Source of the DNA: Mercurialis annua
Taxonomy: Eukaryota > Streptophyta > Magnoliopsida > Malpighiales > Euphorbiaceae
Direction: 5' to 3'
NCBI RefSeq assembly: GCF_937616625.2
Contig: NC_065575.1
Coordinates: 6,827,501-6,891,500, forward strand
Length of the DNA: 64,000 bases
Numbering within the stretch: position 1 is the first letter of the stretch; the number at the start of each line of letters is the position of its first letter. Both the position numbers and the translations under genes were made by a program. This document shows positions 37,927 through 50,692 of the stretch, piece after piece. The notes beneath the pieces are model-generated. The model was not told the origin of the DNA, did not search any database, and was given only the letters and a program-made list of their open reading frames with translations.

Positions 37927-38893
37927 GGGCACAAAAAAATTCTCATTTTTTTAAATGTACAGATCAACCCCTTTTTTTGGGTAAGAAAAACCTTTGTTGT
38001 TTCAAAACTGAACATATAGACCCTTCAAAATTTTAAAATGGGACAAAAAACCATTCCGTTAAATATATGCATTTAATAGAGTCAAATTGATTAAAAAAAG
38101 GTTCAAAAAAGATCCTAAATACCTACAATATATTTCAAATTAATCATTTAAAGAGTTTTTTGTTTAAAAACTATCAAAACTATAAAAAACAATTAAAAAA
38201 ACGACATTCGGCAAACTTTTGGAGGCCGTCTGCCGGTATGCTCTCAAAAGATAATGAACCCGGTGATCTGCTTTCTTTTGAGAACAGATCGAGATTTGTT
38301 CTCAACAGACCAGTCTATTCTCAAAGAGAACAAATCACTTTTATCTTTTGTTTACAAAAGGTGTGTTCCGGCAATGGTCAGTTTCGAGAGAACATATGGT
38401 CTTTAGTGTGTCAGCGGTGGTTTGACTGTTGCAGGAAAAAGTCGAGGACGTTTGTTCGAGTTCTTAAATTTAAGTTTTAACTAAATTTAATTTGATTTTA
38501 ATTGATTTTTAATTTTTTTAATTGAAATTTAAAAGATTTAATTGAATTTTAATAATTTTATTGGCTTTAAATAGTTAGATATAATTGATTGATTTGTCGA
38601 ATTTGATTTTAATAAAATTTTTTAATTAATTAGAGTTAATTAGGAAGAAGAGGGTGAAATAAGACTAAATTTTTTATAAATATAAATTGACAAATTATTT
38701 TAGATATTAAAATTATTTTTGAACTTTTTTCTATAAATTTATCGATGACATTTCGACAATTAATGATGAGTTTTAACTTTTATGAACGGAAAGTCTTTTT
38801 TGTTCGATGAAAAACTGAGAGGGCTTTTTTGTACCTAGAAAATAATAATATGTAGTTTTAGAAAAACTTCGAGGGTTGTTTTTATCCTTTGCC
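37927..38893. mobile_element. TIR element with a GC-rich core, 967 bp
   Basis: An 8-bp repeat TTAATTAT flanks it (37919-37926 and 38894-38901). Imperfect inverted arms (for example CTGAACATATAGACCCTTC against an inverted right arm near 38800-38880) extend about 150 bp. The core at 38195-38480 is distinctly GC-richer than the arms and contains a 106-codon frame with no recognised homology. That layout suits a Pack-MULE carrying a captured fragment, but the donor is unknown. Confidence 0.5.
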
Positions 38894-38901
38894 TTAATTA
38901 T

Positions 38902-39969
38902 ATATTACTTTTTTCTATTATTATAATCATAAAATTTAAATTAATTACATTTTCCGTAGTAGAGTAAAAATAGAAATCAAAACTAAAACTGAGAGAAAAT
39001 CTCAACAGAAACAATTATTAAATCAAAAGTAAAAAAAATAATACTAAAATACACAGTATCTTGAACCTTCACCACTTGTATTTATTATTCTCTCTCTCTA
39101 ATTTTTTTTACTAATTTCAGAATATAAAATCACATTTGTTTTTATCTTAAAAAAAATAATAAAAAAAAACAGCAGAATTTTAGTTTCATTAAACAGAGAG
39201 AGTTGAAGTAGAGAGCAAAAACAAAAAACAATCACATAGCATAATAGTCTCAGATCCGTACTGCTTTTTTGTTGCTTGTTTTTCTTTTCTCGAGAAAGTT
39301 TCACATTTTCTCGAGAAAAAAAAAGAGATTCTACTCAATTCCTTTCCTCCTCCTCCTTCTCCTTCTCCTTCTTCTTCGTCAATGATTTCTAAAACGGTAC
39401 GTTTCATTAAATAGGGTAAGAATTAAGATCCGTACAGTTCAGTGTCGGCATTGGACCAGTTCAGTGTCGGCATTGGACCAGTTCATTGTTTTTATTTTTG
39501 TAATAATAAATGTGACAACTGATTGTTTATGTGATGTACTTTATTTGTTCGCCCAACGGTTTCTACTGTTTCATTTGCCATTAATGAGTTTTTTAGAGCT
39601 CATTTTAATACTCTACATCAAAAGTTTTTATTTTTTTATATTTTTTTTTCAATAGTTTTGGATGGTGTAGTTATTAGTTTCTTCTTATTCACTATACAAA
39701 AAGAATCAAGCTTTTGGAAATATTTATTTAATTCAACTAGTGGGTATGTTACAAGATTGCATTTTTTTTGCTTTTTCAAGAAGTTTTTATAGCTGCTGAT
39801 ATTCAGATCTCTTGGTTTTAATGTGTTTTTGTTCAGTTACTTTTCATTTATAATCTCATTTTAAATTTGTTTTGTTTAGGTTGTAGTTTAATATCTTTGG
39901 GGTTGCTGCACTGAATCTGTTTGCTACCTACTGATAAATAAAGGGTGTTTTTTTGCTCACTTCACAGTT
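38902..39969 (+). promoter_or_regulatory. SEC14-like gene promoter, leader exon and leader intron
   Basis: A pyrimidine-rich leader (CTCCTCCTCCTTCTCCTTCT at about 39348-39375) ends at a GT donor after AAAACG (39397). The acceptor TTCACAG lies at 39961-39967, three bases before the start codon. A leader intron of about 570 bp is inferred. It holds a 22-bp tandem repeat CAGTTCAGTGTCGGCATTGG... (39435-39478). A TATA box was not identified with confidence. Confidence 0.5.
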
Positions 39970-42900
39970 ATGTCAGGTATGTTTAGCTCTTTTATATTGA
40001 TTTTGTTATAATATATAGTGTTTGATGCTTTAGATGATGCTATAGATAGTTGTGGATTGATTGTTTTTTTGTGTTGTTGATTGAAGGGTTGGAGGGAATT
40101 GGGGCTAGTGGTGATGAAATCAGAGAGAGAAGATCTGATTTTGAGAACTCGGAAGACGAGAGGAGGAGATCGAAAATCGGCAATCTCAAGAAGAAGGCTT
40201 TGAATGCTTCTAATAAGTTCACTCATTCTCTTAAGAAGAGAGGGAAAAAGAAAATTGATTATAGAGTTTCTTCTGTTTCCATTGAGGATATTCGGGATGA
40301 GAAGGAGGAAAGCGCTGTACAAGATTTGCGGCATATACTTCTTGAGAGAAATTTGTTGCCTCCTAGGCATGATGATTATCATAGTCTTCTTAGGTCAGTC
40401 CGTCAATTTTTTTCAGAGAAATGTGTTTTTTTTCTCAATTTGAGCAAATATGACGGGGATGTTATGAGCCGGAATGAGCCGGAATTGCTTATTTTATTCA
40501 CAGTTCTTTTTCTTTTGTAGATTTTTGAAAGCTAGAGATTTTAACATTGAAAAAACAGTTCATATGTGGGAAGAAATGCTTAATTGGAGGAAGGAGTTTG
40601 GAACAGACACCATATTGGAGGTATTGTGATTAAGTTATGTCATTAAACTTCATGTTTGTCGGTTGACTCGGGGCATGTAAAACTCTACTCTTTTAACTGG
40701 AGGAGTTTATTTCATGCACATTTTTCATTGTTAGAAGAATATTGGTCAAATACAGAGACTCAAAGTTGCATCAGTATGTAAAAGTTCTTAACGAGCAAAA
40801 ATCTTCTCAATGCAGTATTTGACGTCTCTTTTTTACCTATATTTAGCATATATTTTCCATGGGATTACAACTTATATCAGATGTTTTTACTATTGTTATC
40901 AATTGCTATTCAAATGTAGCAGTAAACTGAACTAGTGATCAATGGTTAGGATTTTGAGTTTGAAGAACTCGACGAGGTCTTGCAATATTACCCTCAGGGG
41001 TACCATGGTGTTGATAAGGAAGGCCGGCCAGTTTACATTGAAAGACTTGGAAAAGCTCATCCCAGTAGGCTGATGAGAATAACAAATATAGATCGATACA
41101 TGAAGTACCATGTTCAAGAGTTTGAGAGAGCTCTATTGGAGAAATTCCCTGCATGTTCAATAGCTGCAAAGAGACAGATATGTTCAACGACAACCATACT
41201 TGATGTGAATGGCTTGGTATGTCGAACTGCATCCTAAATTTTTCAAAAATGATTTTTTTTCTCACTCCGTACTTCTAAATTTATAGCTTAATTTTGCTAT
41301 CATTTTATAATAAGAAATCTGCATCACTTTATAGCTAGTAGCTACAACTATTTATGTCCCTTACTTACATCTTGAAGCGCAAAGTGAATTCCAGAATGTG
41401 TTCTAAATGCTTTCTAAAGGAGTCCTAGTCTCAAATTTAGATTTTTTTTTGGATATCTCCGTATAACATCTGTTGGGCAAAGAATCAGAAAGTAAGAGTA
41501 GTGAACTATCAAATCAAGCATTTATGACCCATCTTCAAATTTCCATGTATTAATTCTTTTCTGGAGTCTCTGGGTATGGGAAAAGATAAGGGAATCAAGC
41601 TTTTTAATTGAATGTTGATAAATACGTTTTACCTTCTTCAGTAACTGGTTCTTTATGTTTCTTGCAACTGGTTCTATGCAGAGTTTGAACTGGTCATTGA
41701 TGTTATGTTAAAAACAGGGCATTAAGAATTTCACACGGACAGCTGCAAATCTTTTGGCCACCATGACAAAGATAGATAACAGTTTCTACCCCGAGGTATT
41801 AAAGTTCTATAAGAAAATGTTTTATTGTCTTTGTTAGTTTGTTTAATTGGTATCTGAATGTTATGCAATTTTTCAGACATTGCACCGAATGTATATTGTT
41901 AATGCCGGTCCTGGTTTTAAAAAGATGCTTTGGCCTGCAGCTCAGAAATTTTTAGATGCAAAGACTATCGCGAAGATACAGGTAGATAATATGATAGCTA
42001 GCTTATAGTTTATGATTGTTAAATTTTTTGATCTTATGATTTATTAACTATACTCACTCCAAAATTTACAGGTTTTAGATCCCAAGTCCTTGCCCAAGTT
42101 ACTGGAAGTAATTGACTCAAGGTATGTTGATTTTCTTTTTAACTCTGTCTCACTTTTTCAATGGGTAGCATCTATAAATTTGTGTTCTTCCTTTTCAGTC
42201 AATTGCCAGACTTCTTGGGTGGTTCTTGCCCTTGTTCTGATGAAGGAGGGTGTCTTAGATCTAAAGGTCCATGGGATGATCCTGAAGTAATGAAGGTTAG
42301 CTAACCATAAATTTATGAGTTGAATTCTTGATTCTTTGTGCATTAATGATTAAAGTTAGTCTTGAACCTTCTTTTGGAATTTGTATTTGCAAATTGACCT
42401 AGATTATACCTTTTGTAGCTTGTACATAATGGGGAAGCAACTTTTGTTAGACAAATCACCAGAGTATCCTTTAACCAGCGGAAATTTGACTCATCTGTTC
42501 AGACACACGCACAGAAGGCAAGTGTCAGTCATTGAATGAAAACTATACCAAAATTACTAGCATATCTCATTGCTGGGTATTTGACGCATCCTATGTTCTT
42601 CAGGGAAGAACTAGTGAGACATCTGCAGCAGAATCAGGATCTGATAATGATGATCCCTCATCTCCAGCTGAACACAATTCTATGTTTTCACGTTTGGACC
42701 CTGTGCATGAGGAGGTAAGCAGTCTCGTCTGGTTCATTTTCACTCTAATGTTAGTGTGCTCATAATCTTGTATAGTTTTGATTTGATCTTGTATGGGAAT
42801 ATTTGCAGGTCAGAGCTTCAGATCCCAATGCATACTTCAGCTGTGATGATAGCTTTCCTGTTGCTGAGAAGAACAGACAAAGCTACTTGGATTTATCACT

Positions 42901-44430
42901 TAAAACGAATCAGTCCAGTCATTTTCCTAGTGAGGTGGCCCCAAATGTGGAAGGTATTTATTTGTGCACTCTTACGGCAAATTGTCAAATTTTCTGTCAT
43001 TTCTCTCCTATCAAATAAAGGTTGTGGCTTACTTCATAAACTGTATGTTTGAAACTGACTTTTTGTTGTAATTCATGCTTCTGAGGGTTTACCTTCTTTT
43101 TTGGTTGAGTTTCACTCGAATGTTGTGGCTGTCTTTAGACTTAAATCATTTGTTTATGTTTCATTTCAGGCAACATCTTACGCTGGTTGGGCATTGTAAA
43201 GGAAAAAGTTATGAGAAGGCACAATGTGGGTGTAGCTAGAATGTTGGTGTCATTTCTGGACAAATTAGTTGCATATTTCAATAGTCTGCCATTTGAATGT
43301 TGGAGAAGGCAGAACAATGTTTTTCCATCTAATCTCATAGAGCATTCTGCTGATAGTCATTCAACAGCTGTTGAAACTGTAATTGAAGACCATGTTCGTC
43401 CGTGTATGGAACGTCTGCAGAGTTTGGAGAAAGTAGTCCAGGAAATAACAAACAAGCCTGCTGCGATCCCGTTAGAAAAAGAGCAAATATTAATGGAATC
43501 TCTAGAGAGGATAAAGTCTGTGGAGTTTGATCTGGAGAAAACAAAAAGGGTATGCTTTCTTAAGTTAGCAGCCTTAAATACCTGGCAGCTGAACATTTGA
43601 ATGAAATAATAATGGCCATGCTATATTGTTCTTACAGGTATTGCATGCTGCCATTGTAAAACAGCTTGAGATTGCTGATGTGCTCGACGATTTAAAGGAG
43701 TCTAGATGCAGGGTAAGTAGCTGATACTAGAATTTTGACTTAAGTGGCAATATGCCCCCTCAACTTCTAAGCAATGGGCAATTAACACATAAATTAACTT
43801 TGTATGCAAATCAGTACATAAACTTGGTGACTATGGGCAATTTACCCCATTTTGACAATTTGCCCCCTCAATTTGTAAGTTAATAGTTCCTTTAATTGGC
43901 AATTTGCCCCCTTAACTTGTAAGGTAATTTGCCAAAATGGGCTAATTGCCCATAATCACCAAGTTCGTGTACTGTTTTGCCAACAAAATTAATTTTTGTG
44001 TTAATTGCCCATTGTTTACAAGTTAAGGGGGTAAATTGCTATTTAAGTCCTAGAATTTTAATACTAAACTTCAAAATGAAACTAAATATAATATTGAAAA
44101 TTAACGAGCAAAATAGAGGGGTGTGTCCTAATGGAGTTGCTACCACGCAACATATCTGGCTACCATGTTGAATAGGATGATAATTCTGTGGCACAAGAGT
44201 CGAGCTATGTTGCACAGAAACTTGTCGAGTCCCACGTTTTGTTTTTGGAAACACTTCTACTAAAAAATATTGTTTCGTTGTTTTTCGTCTCAATATTTCT
44301 GTTTCCGTATAACATAGGAGTTTTATGGTCCTGAAATTTTGTTATACAAGTCGTTATTGTCTTTTTACTCGAGTCTATATGAAACGCTGATGGGGGATGT
44401 TTTGTGCAGCAAAGAAGATTGTTCTGTTGA
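39970..44430 (+). CDS. SFH-like: SEC14-like phosphatidylinositol/phosphatidylcholine transfer protein with nodulin-like tail (SFH family)
   Basis: Moves phosphatidylinositol and phosphatidylcholine between membranes and primes phosphoinositide synthesis in membrane trafficking. Fourteen coding exons: 39970-39976, 40087-40393, 40521-40620, 40950-41216, 41718-41795, 41877-41981, 42072-42121, 42199-42295, 42419-42517, 42604-42714, 42809-42953, 43170-43549, 43638-43712, 44410-44430. Phases agree and give 613 aa. The first exon is 7 nt, reading M-S-G into [20 protein letters not shown], the family N-terminus. CRAL-TRIO N-domain is around 75-130, and the SEC14 lipid-binding domain around 145-320 ([36 protein letters not shown]). 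The C-terminal part has a hydrophobic segment near 475-495, a coiled coil near 515-600 and a basic end, RCRQRRLFC. Intron 9 has an unusual donor and intron 13 holds a 313-bp foldback. Confidence 0.95.
43737..44049. mobile_element. 313-bp foldback MITE in the last SFH intron
   Basis: A perfect 10-bp repeat CTAGAATTTT flanks it (43727-43736 and 44050-44059). It begins GACTTAAGTGGCAATATGCC and ends with the near complement, and the arms pair across the whole length. A second copy of exactly the same length lies at 57874-58186, roughly 85-90% identical by eye. It sits within intron 13 and does not touch the splice sites. Confidence 0.92.
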
Positions 44431-46203
44431 AGATGATGAGCAGTAACAAGTTATAAAGTGGTGAAATTGGGGATAGGAGGAGATTGAAATTGCACAGATA
44501 GAATATATGAAAGCAACAGCCATAGGGAGGACCCTTCTCGTTTTCTTTTAGAGTAAGATGAGGCGGTGAATCCCGTTTTTTTTGTCAATCCTGTGTCCCC
44601 TTAAACCTTATAATCTCCCTTTACAGTCAGTCCTTACATGACTTAAAAAGCTTAGCTTCTGCAATGTAGAGAAACGACAGAAATAGTAAATCAAATGCCT
44701 TTTAACCATAACTTCTATATTTTCTTGTCCCTCTCTTCTTCCAATCAATTCTCTTTTTGTATGCAAAGCATGTATAGTTTATATTTGGCTTGTATGATTA
44801 GTATAAATGGCCTGGCTGATAATTGTGTTGCATGAAAATTTATCGGGGTTCGCTATTTGTTTTCATTTTCAAATTCCGTAACATCTAATTCAGATTTTTT
44901 AATTTGGTGTTTTGGTTTCGGTGTTATATTATATGTTTTTTCCGTTTTATTTTAAAAGTCTCATTTGATTCCATTTAGAGATTAGGAAAATATTTATTAT
45001 GATATTTTTACTTTTAGTATTGATAGTGAAAGTTAATACAAATTTAATTTAAGTTTAATTAAGAAGAATAAAAAATAGGTTTTTTGATATGAAATTACTC
45101 TAAAAATAAAAATGATACCTTTCCAAAATAAGACATTTTAAAATAGAAAGTTAGAAACTAATTTTTTTAAAAGGGGATGGAGTAAATTGTAAATAGTATC
45201 CTTAACTATAAATTTGTGGACAAATTATTAGTGGTGTTGAATGCTGATCACTTTAATGGATATGGATCCCATCCATAATGGATGGTCTAACTCCAACCCA
45301 CTATATTATTATATTATCTACTAAATAGAGGCAGGGTGAGCAATTATCTATAATATGTCGACCAATGGTAATTCTGATCTTTAAATTTATACGTCATGAT
45401 TCATTAATTCACACTTAAATCATTTTAAACAATTTAAAATAATATTTTTATTTTTAAACCAATAAAGGACCATAGTCTTTATTTTCAAAACCAATTAAGG
45501 ATGAAATGAACAAGTTTGAAAATTCGAATGATCTAATATTATCTTAATTGATCTAGAAATAACATTTTTGTTCTCAATTGATTAAAATGGTCAAATATGA
45601 ATAAATTGATCACAACGCACAAGTTTAAAAATCACTATAATAACACTTTGTTTGCAAGACATTGATATTTTTGCAAATAGTTCCAAGTACACCATTCATT
45701 CTTGTCTTACAGAAGTACAGAACAACAAAACCGAGAGAAAAGGGTAGATTTACAGTCGCCATCTCCGTTCAAGATTGCTAAAATAAAGTTCTCAAATACC
45801 AATCTCAAATACTCAAGCAATCATGGAGGTCTTTGAAATTCAGAATTTCAGAAATGCTTTTGAAACGAAAATGAAACATCGAAACATAAGACTCAATAAA
45901 TTTTCATGCCTCATAGATCTCGAACATAAGGCAAATGAACAAGGGGAGCTGTTTTCAGTAAAGAGTGAGGCCTCTTGCAGCCAGTCAAGCTTCGTGTAGT
46001 TTAAACCATCTTTAAACTTGTGTGTCATGACACAAACTATATCCAAGAAATAATGATGTCAATCACAAATCAATTTACAAATTAGATAATTTTTTCAGTA
46101 TATGCCTGCGGAATGGCTTTAATCGGAATGCATACAAAATACTTTCATACGTGATTAATAAATAATTGTTGGTATAAAAGAATTGAATCAACATTTTAAG
46201 CCT
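44431..46203. other. Convergent 3' region between SFH and LLG genes
   Basis: Holds the 3' UTRs of the two facing genes and AT-rich spacer. A diverged Stowaway-like stretch may lie at about 44930-45183, ending AAAGGGGATGGAGTA, but its left end is unclear. Bases 46050-46203 are duplicated near 50150-50280. Confidence 0.5.
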
Positions 46204-48623
46204 TCAAAACAAGTGAACTAACACCGTAAGGATTCCAGATGTGAGCAATAGCAGTAGGGATGGATTCTGCATAACCTGACCATTTTTATCATCAGCCGAC
46301 TGCGATGGCGGTGGAGCAGGGCATGCGAGCCCGTCCTTTCCTTCTCGGCATTGGCTAGCGAAAAGACCAGGAGGGTACTTCCCGTACAGATTAATGTAGC
46401 TAAACATGGTTGATGCGCAGTCATTTGTCAAGTCATTCAAGACTTCTGCAAACGGGCAAGCAAATTCCTTGAATGCTTCACAACAGGGTGTAGGAGAGTA
46501 CCTGGGCCCTTTACATTCGCTTGTGATGACTGTATAATTCTGGAACTCAAAGTTTACTGGGCAGGCTGTGGACGAAAAGAATATATATAAGAAGATCGTC
46601 TCAAAGCTATTCCACATTAAGGTTATGCAAAAAAAAAAACAATAAAAATATATAAATACGACATCATGCTATACGAGATGAGTATATTTTTAATCATGTT
46701 CCTCCCTATCATATCACAAAAATGCAGAATAAATGCAGAACATGTTGGCGCTAAAGAAATAAATCAAACATATCAGGTCTAAAGGCATCAATGGAAAATG
46801 AATAGTTAGAGATTAAAGATCAATGCATATAAGTTGCCAATTTTTGAATTTATCAAATAATAAAGCTATCATTGATAAAGATTGCGACTGCTGCTCACCG
46901 GAACAGGAGACACATAATCAATGTTAGCTTAAATTAGAAAGGCGGAGTGACTTTCAATAATACTAGATGAGTGCACAAGACCAGGTACCAGTCAATGATA
47001 AAAAATTTATAATTACTGTAACTTAAAAGTTATATAGAAAATGGAAATTCCAGTATTTATGCTTCATTTTTAAGTAAGAATTTTGACCAATCCAATTATA
47101 AGCAATCCCTACAAAAACTTCCATCAATCAAATATTCCATACTACCAGAATCTCAAACTATGAACACAATATATTTCTTCTTGAAATCCTATTCATCTCA
47201 ATTACTTTTAGAGCTTGTAAAGAAATATTTCAAAGCATTCAATTTTTATAAGTTCCCACATGAATTTTTTCGACTTCATAATTGCAATAGATATGACAAA
47301 TACAATATCTAACGAAATAAGAAAAAATCAATGATGCTCTGGCTCGCAAGTCAAATACAGAACGAGCCTTGTCTGCTAAACGAGCATGAGCATTAGAGGG
47401 AGCAAGTGAAGTCTTCCATTTCGGCTTCCCCCCTTTTCCCCCAACCCCTATTCATTCATTTTACATAAGCTTCCCGGTTTGAGAATTAATTGATTGGATA
47501 ACGAGATTCACAATCTTTCCTAGGAAAAGCTTCCACGACAATGTATAGAGGTTAGGTTTGTTTGGCTTCTATTTCCCCTAGGCTACTTCCTTTGTTGACT
47601 TCTTTTCTCAGTCAAACTTCCTTCACTCCTCTTCCGTTTTTTCACGTTTTCTTCTGAAAGAAGACATTCTTGACTGGTAATAACGCATTGAACTGAGAGC
47701 ACTAAGTTAAGTAGGGGAAAGCCCTTTCTAAATTGTTACTCTTTCCGATTCCACGGAGAAATGAAACTCAGAAGGAACTGCGTCAAACACTGATGCTTAC
47801 AATAGGATTATCAGTTCAAGAACACAAACATTTTTCAGCCAAAATCAGCTCTGGGTTAATATCCACAAAATCAATAGGCATTTTATGTCAATCGAGTCAC
47901 GGTTCCATTTTCTCAGTAGGTTATATTTGCTATTTCATTCTGAAGAGCTAAAATTTATCTTCCGTCTCTCTTAAATGATTGAAGATCTCAACGACCAATA
48001 AAAAGCACACCAATGTTTTAGCACATGAATGCTTTCATAACCGGGACGAACATATCGACATTGGTGATTAACTATGTTCACGAACACTAAATCCAAGAAA
48101 GGCAGCATGTAAACAAAACAAACAAGATTATAACAACTCCTTGTTACACAATATAAAGTGATCAATTAAATTAATAGTGTACTAGATTAGAAGAGAAATA
48201 AGAACCAACTGAAATTCCTAACAACATAGTTTGCTTGGTAAAACAAATTTCATCAATTTTATAACAAACCATAACCAAATAACACAGAAAATCCAGAAAA
48301 GAATTCCAAGATCAAAGTAGAATCTAATGATTAAAGAATAAGAAGAAGAAAACAAAACCTTTCTTAGCTTGTAGCAGATTCCTGCCAGTAGAACCATGAC
48401 CATCCAAAACAGAATCTGGATCCAAATCAAACCCACAAAATACAAGCATTAACCAACTTATAAAACAGTTCAATCAACTGAAACAACCATAATATCAGAA
48501 ATTCAAAAAAAATTCAACAATACCTGAAATGAAAGTAGAAGCATAAGAAGCAGAGGTGGCGGCAAAGAGAAGCATCATCATCAAGAAACAATAAGGACTT
48601 GTAGAAAACAAACGGAACTCCAT
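46204..48623 (-). CDS. LLG1-like: LORELEI-like GPI-anchored protein (LLG)
   Basis: LLG proteins chaperone and co-receive with FERONIA-type receptor kinases and bind RALF peptides at the plasma membrane, affecting growth, immunity and fertilisation. Three exons on minus: 48524-48623, 48359-48415 and 46204-46565, all GT-AG, joining in phase to 172 aa. Residues 1-28 are a signal peptide (MEFRLFSTSPYCFLMMMLLF...). The core from Cys54 (CPVNFEFQNYTVITSECKGP) has the family's eight cysteines including a CC pair, and the hallmark NLYGKYPPGLFASQC. The last ~20 residues are hydrophobic (NPSLLLLLTSGILTVLVHLF) and form the GPI signal; an anchor site near SADDKNG is likely. Intron 2 is 1.8 kb and holds organelle-like sequence. 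A truncated copy lies about 4 kb upstream. Confidence 0.94.
47335..47790. other. Organelle-like insert in LLG intron 2
   Basis: This stretch is clearly GC-richer than the rest of the intron, has few A/T homopolymers, and reads like plant mitochondrial intergenic DNA (for example CTTCTGAAAGAAGACATTC and GGGGAAAGCCCTTTC). I suspect a nuclear mitochondrial insertion. The evidence is compositional only. Confidence 0.35.
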
Positions 48624-49572
48624 TTTTTTAGCTTAATTCTTCTGGGTAGTAAATGTAATTAATGATCTTGTCTGAAAGAATAAAGCTGGAAACTTGAGAT
48701 AGATCTGAGACTTGGGTCTCAACTCAACTCTGAAAAGAAGAACAGGGGAAAGTGGGCTACAGCAAATTTACGCGCAAACTGCGTCAAACCCAGCTGATAA
48801 TTGCTTCTTCAGTTTTTTTTTTTTTTTTGCTTCTTCAGTTTCTTAAGTACTTAAATTTAGTAGTCAAATTAATGACAGATTAATTAAATTTAATAATGTT
48901 TAATTTGTATGACAGAGTTGATGGTGGGTCATACGCACAGCTAACTGCTAGCCACGCATACCGTTTCGGGTTATGTCTGTTTTGGACTTTTAAGTTTTAA
49001 CGACTGCGTTTTGACATTCTATTTAAGATATTCTTTTCCTGTCTGAAAATTCTAACCCATTAACAAGTTTATAGCTAATTATTTCTCAATATGATTATGC
49101 TAATTGTTACGTGGTGAATGGATGAATTTATCAATTTACAGTTTCTAGTAGTAATTTAAATTTGTGATTTCAATGGATGAAACTTGTTTAGAGAGAGATC
49201 TTTTAAAAGTCGATAGTAAAAAAAATTGAGTACAGAAAGATTTGTCATTTGATGTTGACACACGGCTGTATAAAAATATTAATATTGTTTAAAAATTAAA
49301 TAATTAAAATTTTGGCTCTAATTGACTCAAATAATTAAAATTATTTATTTGATTTCAAAACACAAATTAAAAGGCCGTGTTGATCCTTTGTTCTTTTTAA
49401 TTTTGTCAATGTACTGCGTATAATAAATATATTTATTTAATTAAAATATAATAAATAAATTTTCAATCAACCATTAATAAGGTTAATTTATGAGGCAGGT
49501 GTGCAAACTTTTGCAATGCTAGGCTTGGAGACCATGTAGTAGAATCAATCTTTTGTTATTGTTGATTACCGA
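48624..49572 (-). promoter_or_regulatory. LLG upstream region
   Basis: Upstream of the LLG start codon on the minus strand. A poly(T) run flanked by a direct repeat GCTTCTTCAGTTT lies at 48803-48841. The rest is AT-rich spacer. No TATA box can be placed with confidence. Confidence 0.4.
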
Positions 49573-49581
49573 TTCTTTTTA

Positions 49582-49952
49582 GGCTTATCCCCTTAAAATC
49601 CCCCCACCTTTTACCTCCATTTCATTTGCACCCTCACGTTGTAAAACCACCAAATATACCCAAATTACGACCTTTCACTTTCAATTGTACCCTCAAGCAT
49701 TAAATTGACCTCATTTCACTTGAAAAATGTTCAAATTAATATTTTAAATTTTAGCATATATTTTAAAATAGGACTTAATATTTTATTTAAAATAAAAATA
49801 AACCTATTTTTTCAAGTGAAAAGAGATCAATTTAATGTTTGAGGGTGCAATTGAAAGTGAAAGGTCGTAATTTGGATATATTTGGTGGTTTTGCAACGTG
49901 AGGGTGCAAACGAATTGGGGATAAAAGGTGAGGGGTTTTTAAGGGATAAGCC
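49582..49952. mobile_element. Foldback MITE, 371 bp, 9-bp target duplication
   Basis: A perfect 9-bp repeat TTCTTTTTA flanks it (49573-49581 and 49953-49961). The ends GGCTTATCCCCTTAAAATCC and TTTTTAAGGGATAAGCC are inverted repeats. The long arms run through CCTTTCACTTTCAATTGTAC and its complement. Same family as 34341-34707. Confidence 0.88.
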
Positions 49953-50384
49953 TTCTTTTTAATCGTGTATAGACCCAACTTACCAAAATCAAGAAAACAT
50001 GTAGTATCATTTAGATAATCAGTTTTTGTTCAAACATCACATTTTCTACATCTTTTATAGAGCAAGTAGGTATCGATAATTTGATCAAATTTCCAACTCG
50101 CACATTATTGTTAATAGAATTAGCTAATTACACATATGAATTAAAATTGTTTTAGTCAAGAAATAACGATAAAACCAATATACAAATTAAATTCTTTTAG
50201 TATATGCTCATGCAAAATATGCTCATGAGTGATTAAGAAACAATTACTGATACAAAATAACTTAATCAACATTTTGAGCCTTTTATTTCTGGATTACTTC
50301 GAGATTTTTTTGAAATATCTTAAACTATAAATATCCATTACCGGTAGGGATAGATTCTGCATAAGCCTGACTATTTTTTTTTTA

Positions 50385-50692
50385 TCATGGATTCCGCATA
50401 ACCCGACCATTTTTATCGTCAGCCAACTGCGATGGCGGTGCAGCAGAGCATTCGAGCCCCTGCTTTCCATTCCGGCATAGGCTAGCGAAAAGACCGGGAG
50501 GGTACTTTCCGTAGAGATTAATGTAGCTAAACATGGTTGATGCGCAGTCATTCGTCAAGTCATTCAAGACTTTCGCAAAAGGGCAAGCAAATTTCTTGAA
50601 TGCTCCACAGCATGCTTTAGGAGGGTACTTAGGCCCTTTACATTGGCTTGTGATGATTGTATAGTTCTGGAACTCGAAGTTTACCGGGCAGG
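50385..50692 (-). pseudogene. Truncated duplicate of LLG exon 3
   Basis: The copy matches the last exon of the neighbouring LLG gene and keeps its acceptor site (CCACAG before CCTGCC). Its 102 codons are uninterrupted. All eight cysteines and NLYGKYPPGLFAS are kept, and several positions (CKGPKYPPK, CCGAF) look closer to the family consensus than the intact gene. A stop follows MRNP, where the intact gene begins its GPI tail, after a small local duplication. Flanking intron (50700-50890) and downstream sequence (50150-50280) were copied too, so it arose from DNA duplication, not retroposition. I found no exons 1 and 2, hence no signal peptide. Confidence 0.85.

Noticed and set aside
40050..40086. 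Alternative SFH start at 40050
   Set aside because: It reads intron sequence; a 7-nt exon at 39970-39976 with GT-AG borders gives the family's MSGLEG start.
43141..43600. Minus-strand frames overlapping the SFH nodulin exon
   Set aside because: They are antisense shadows of exon 12, whose plus-strand frame carries the conserved sequence.
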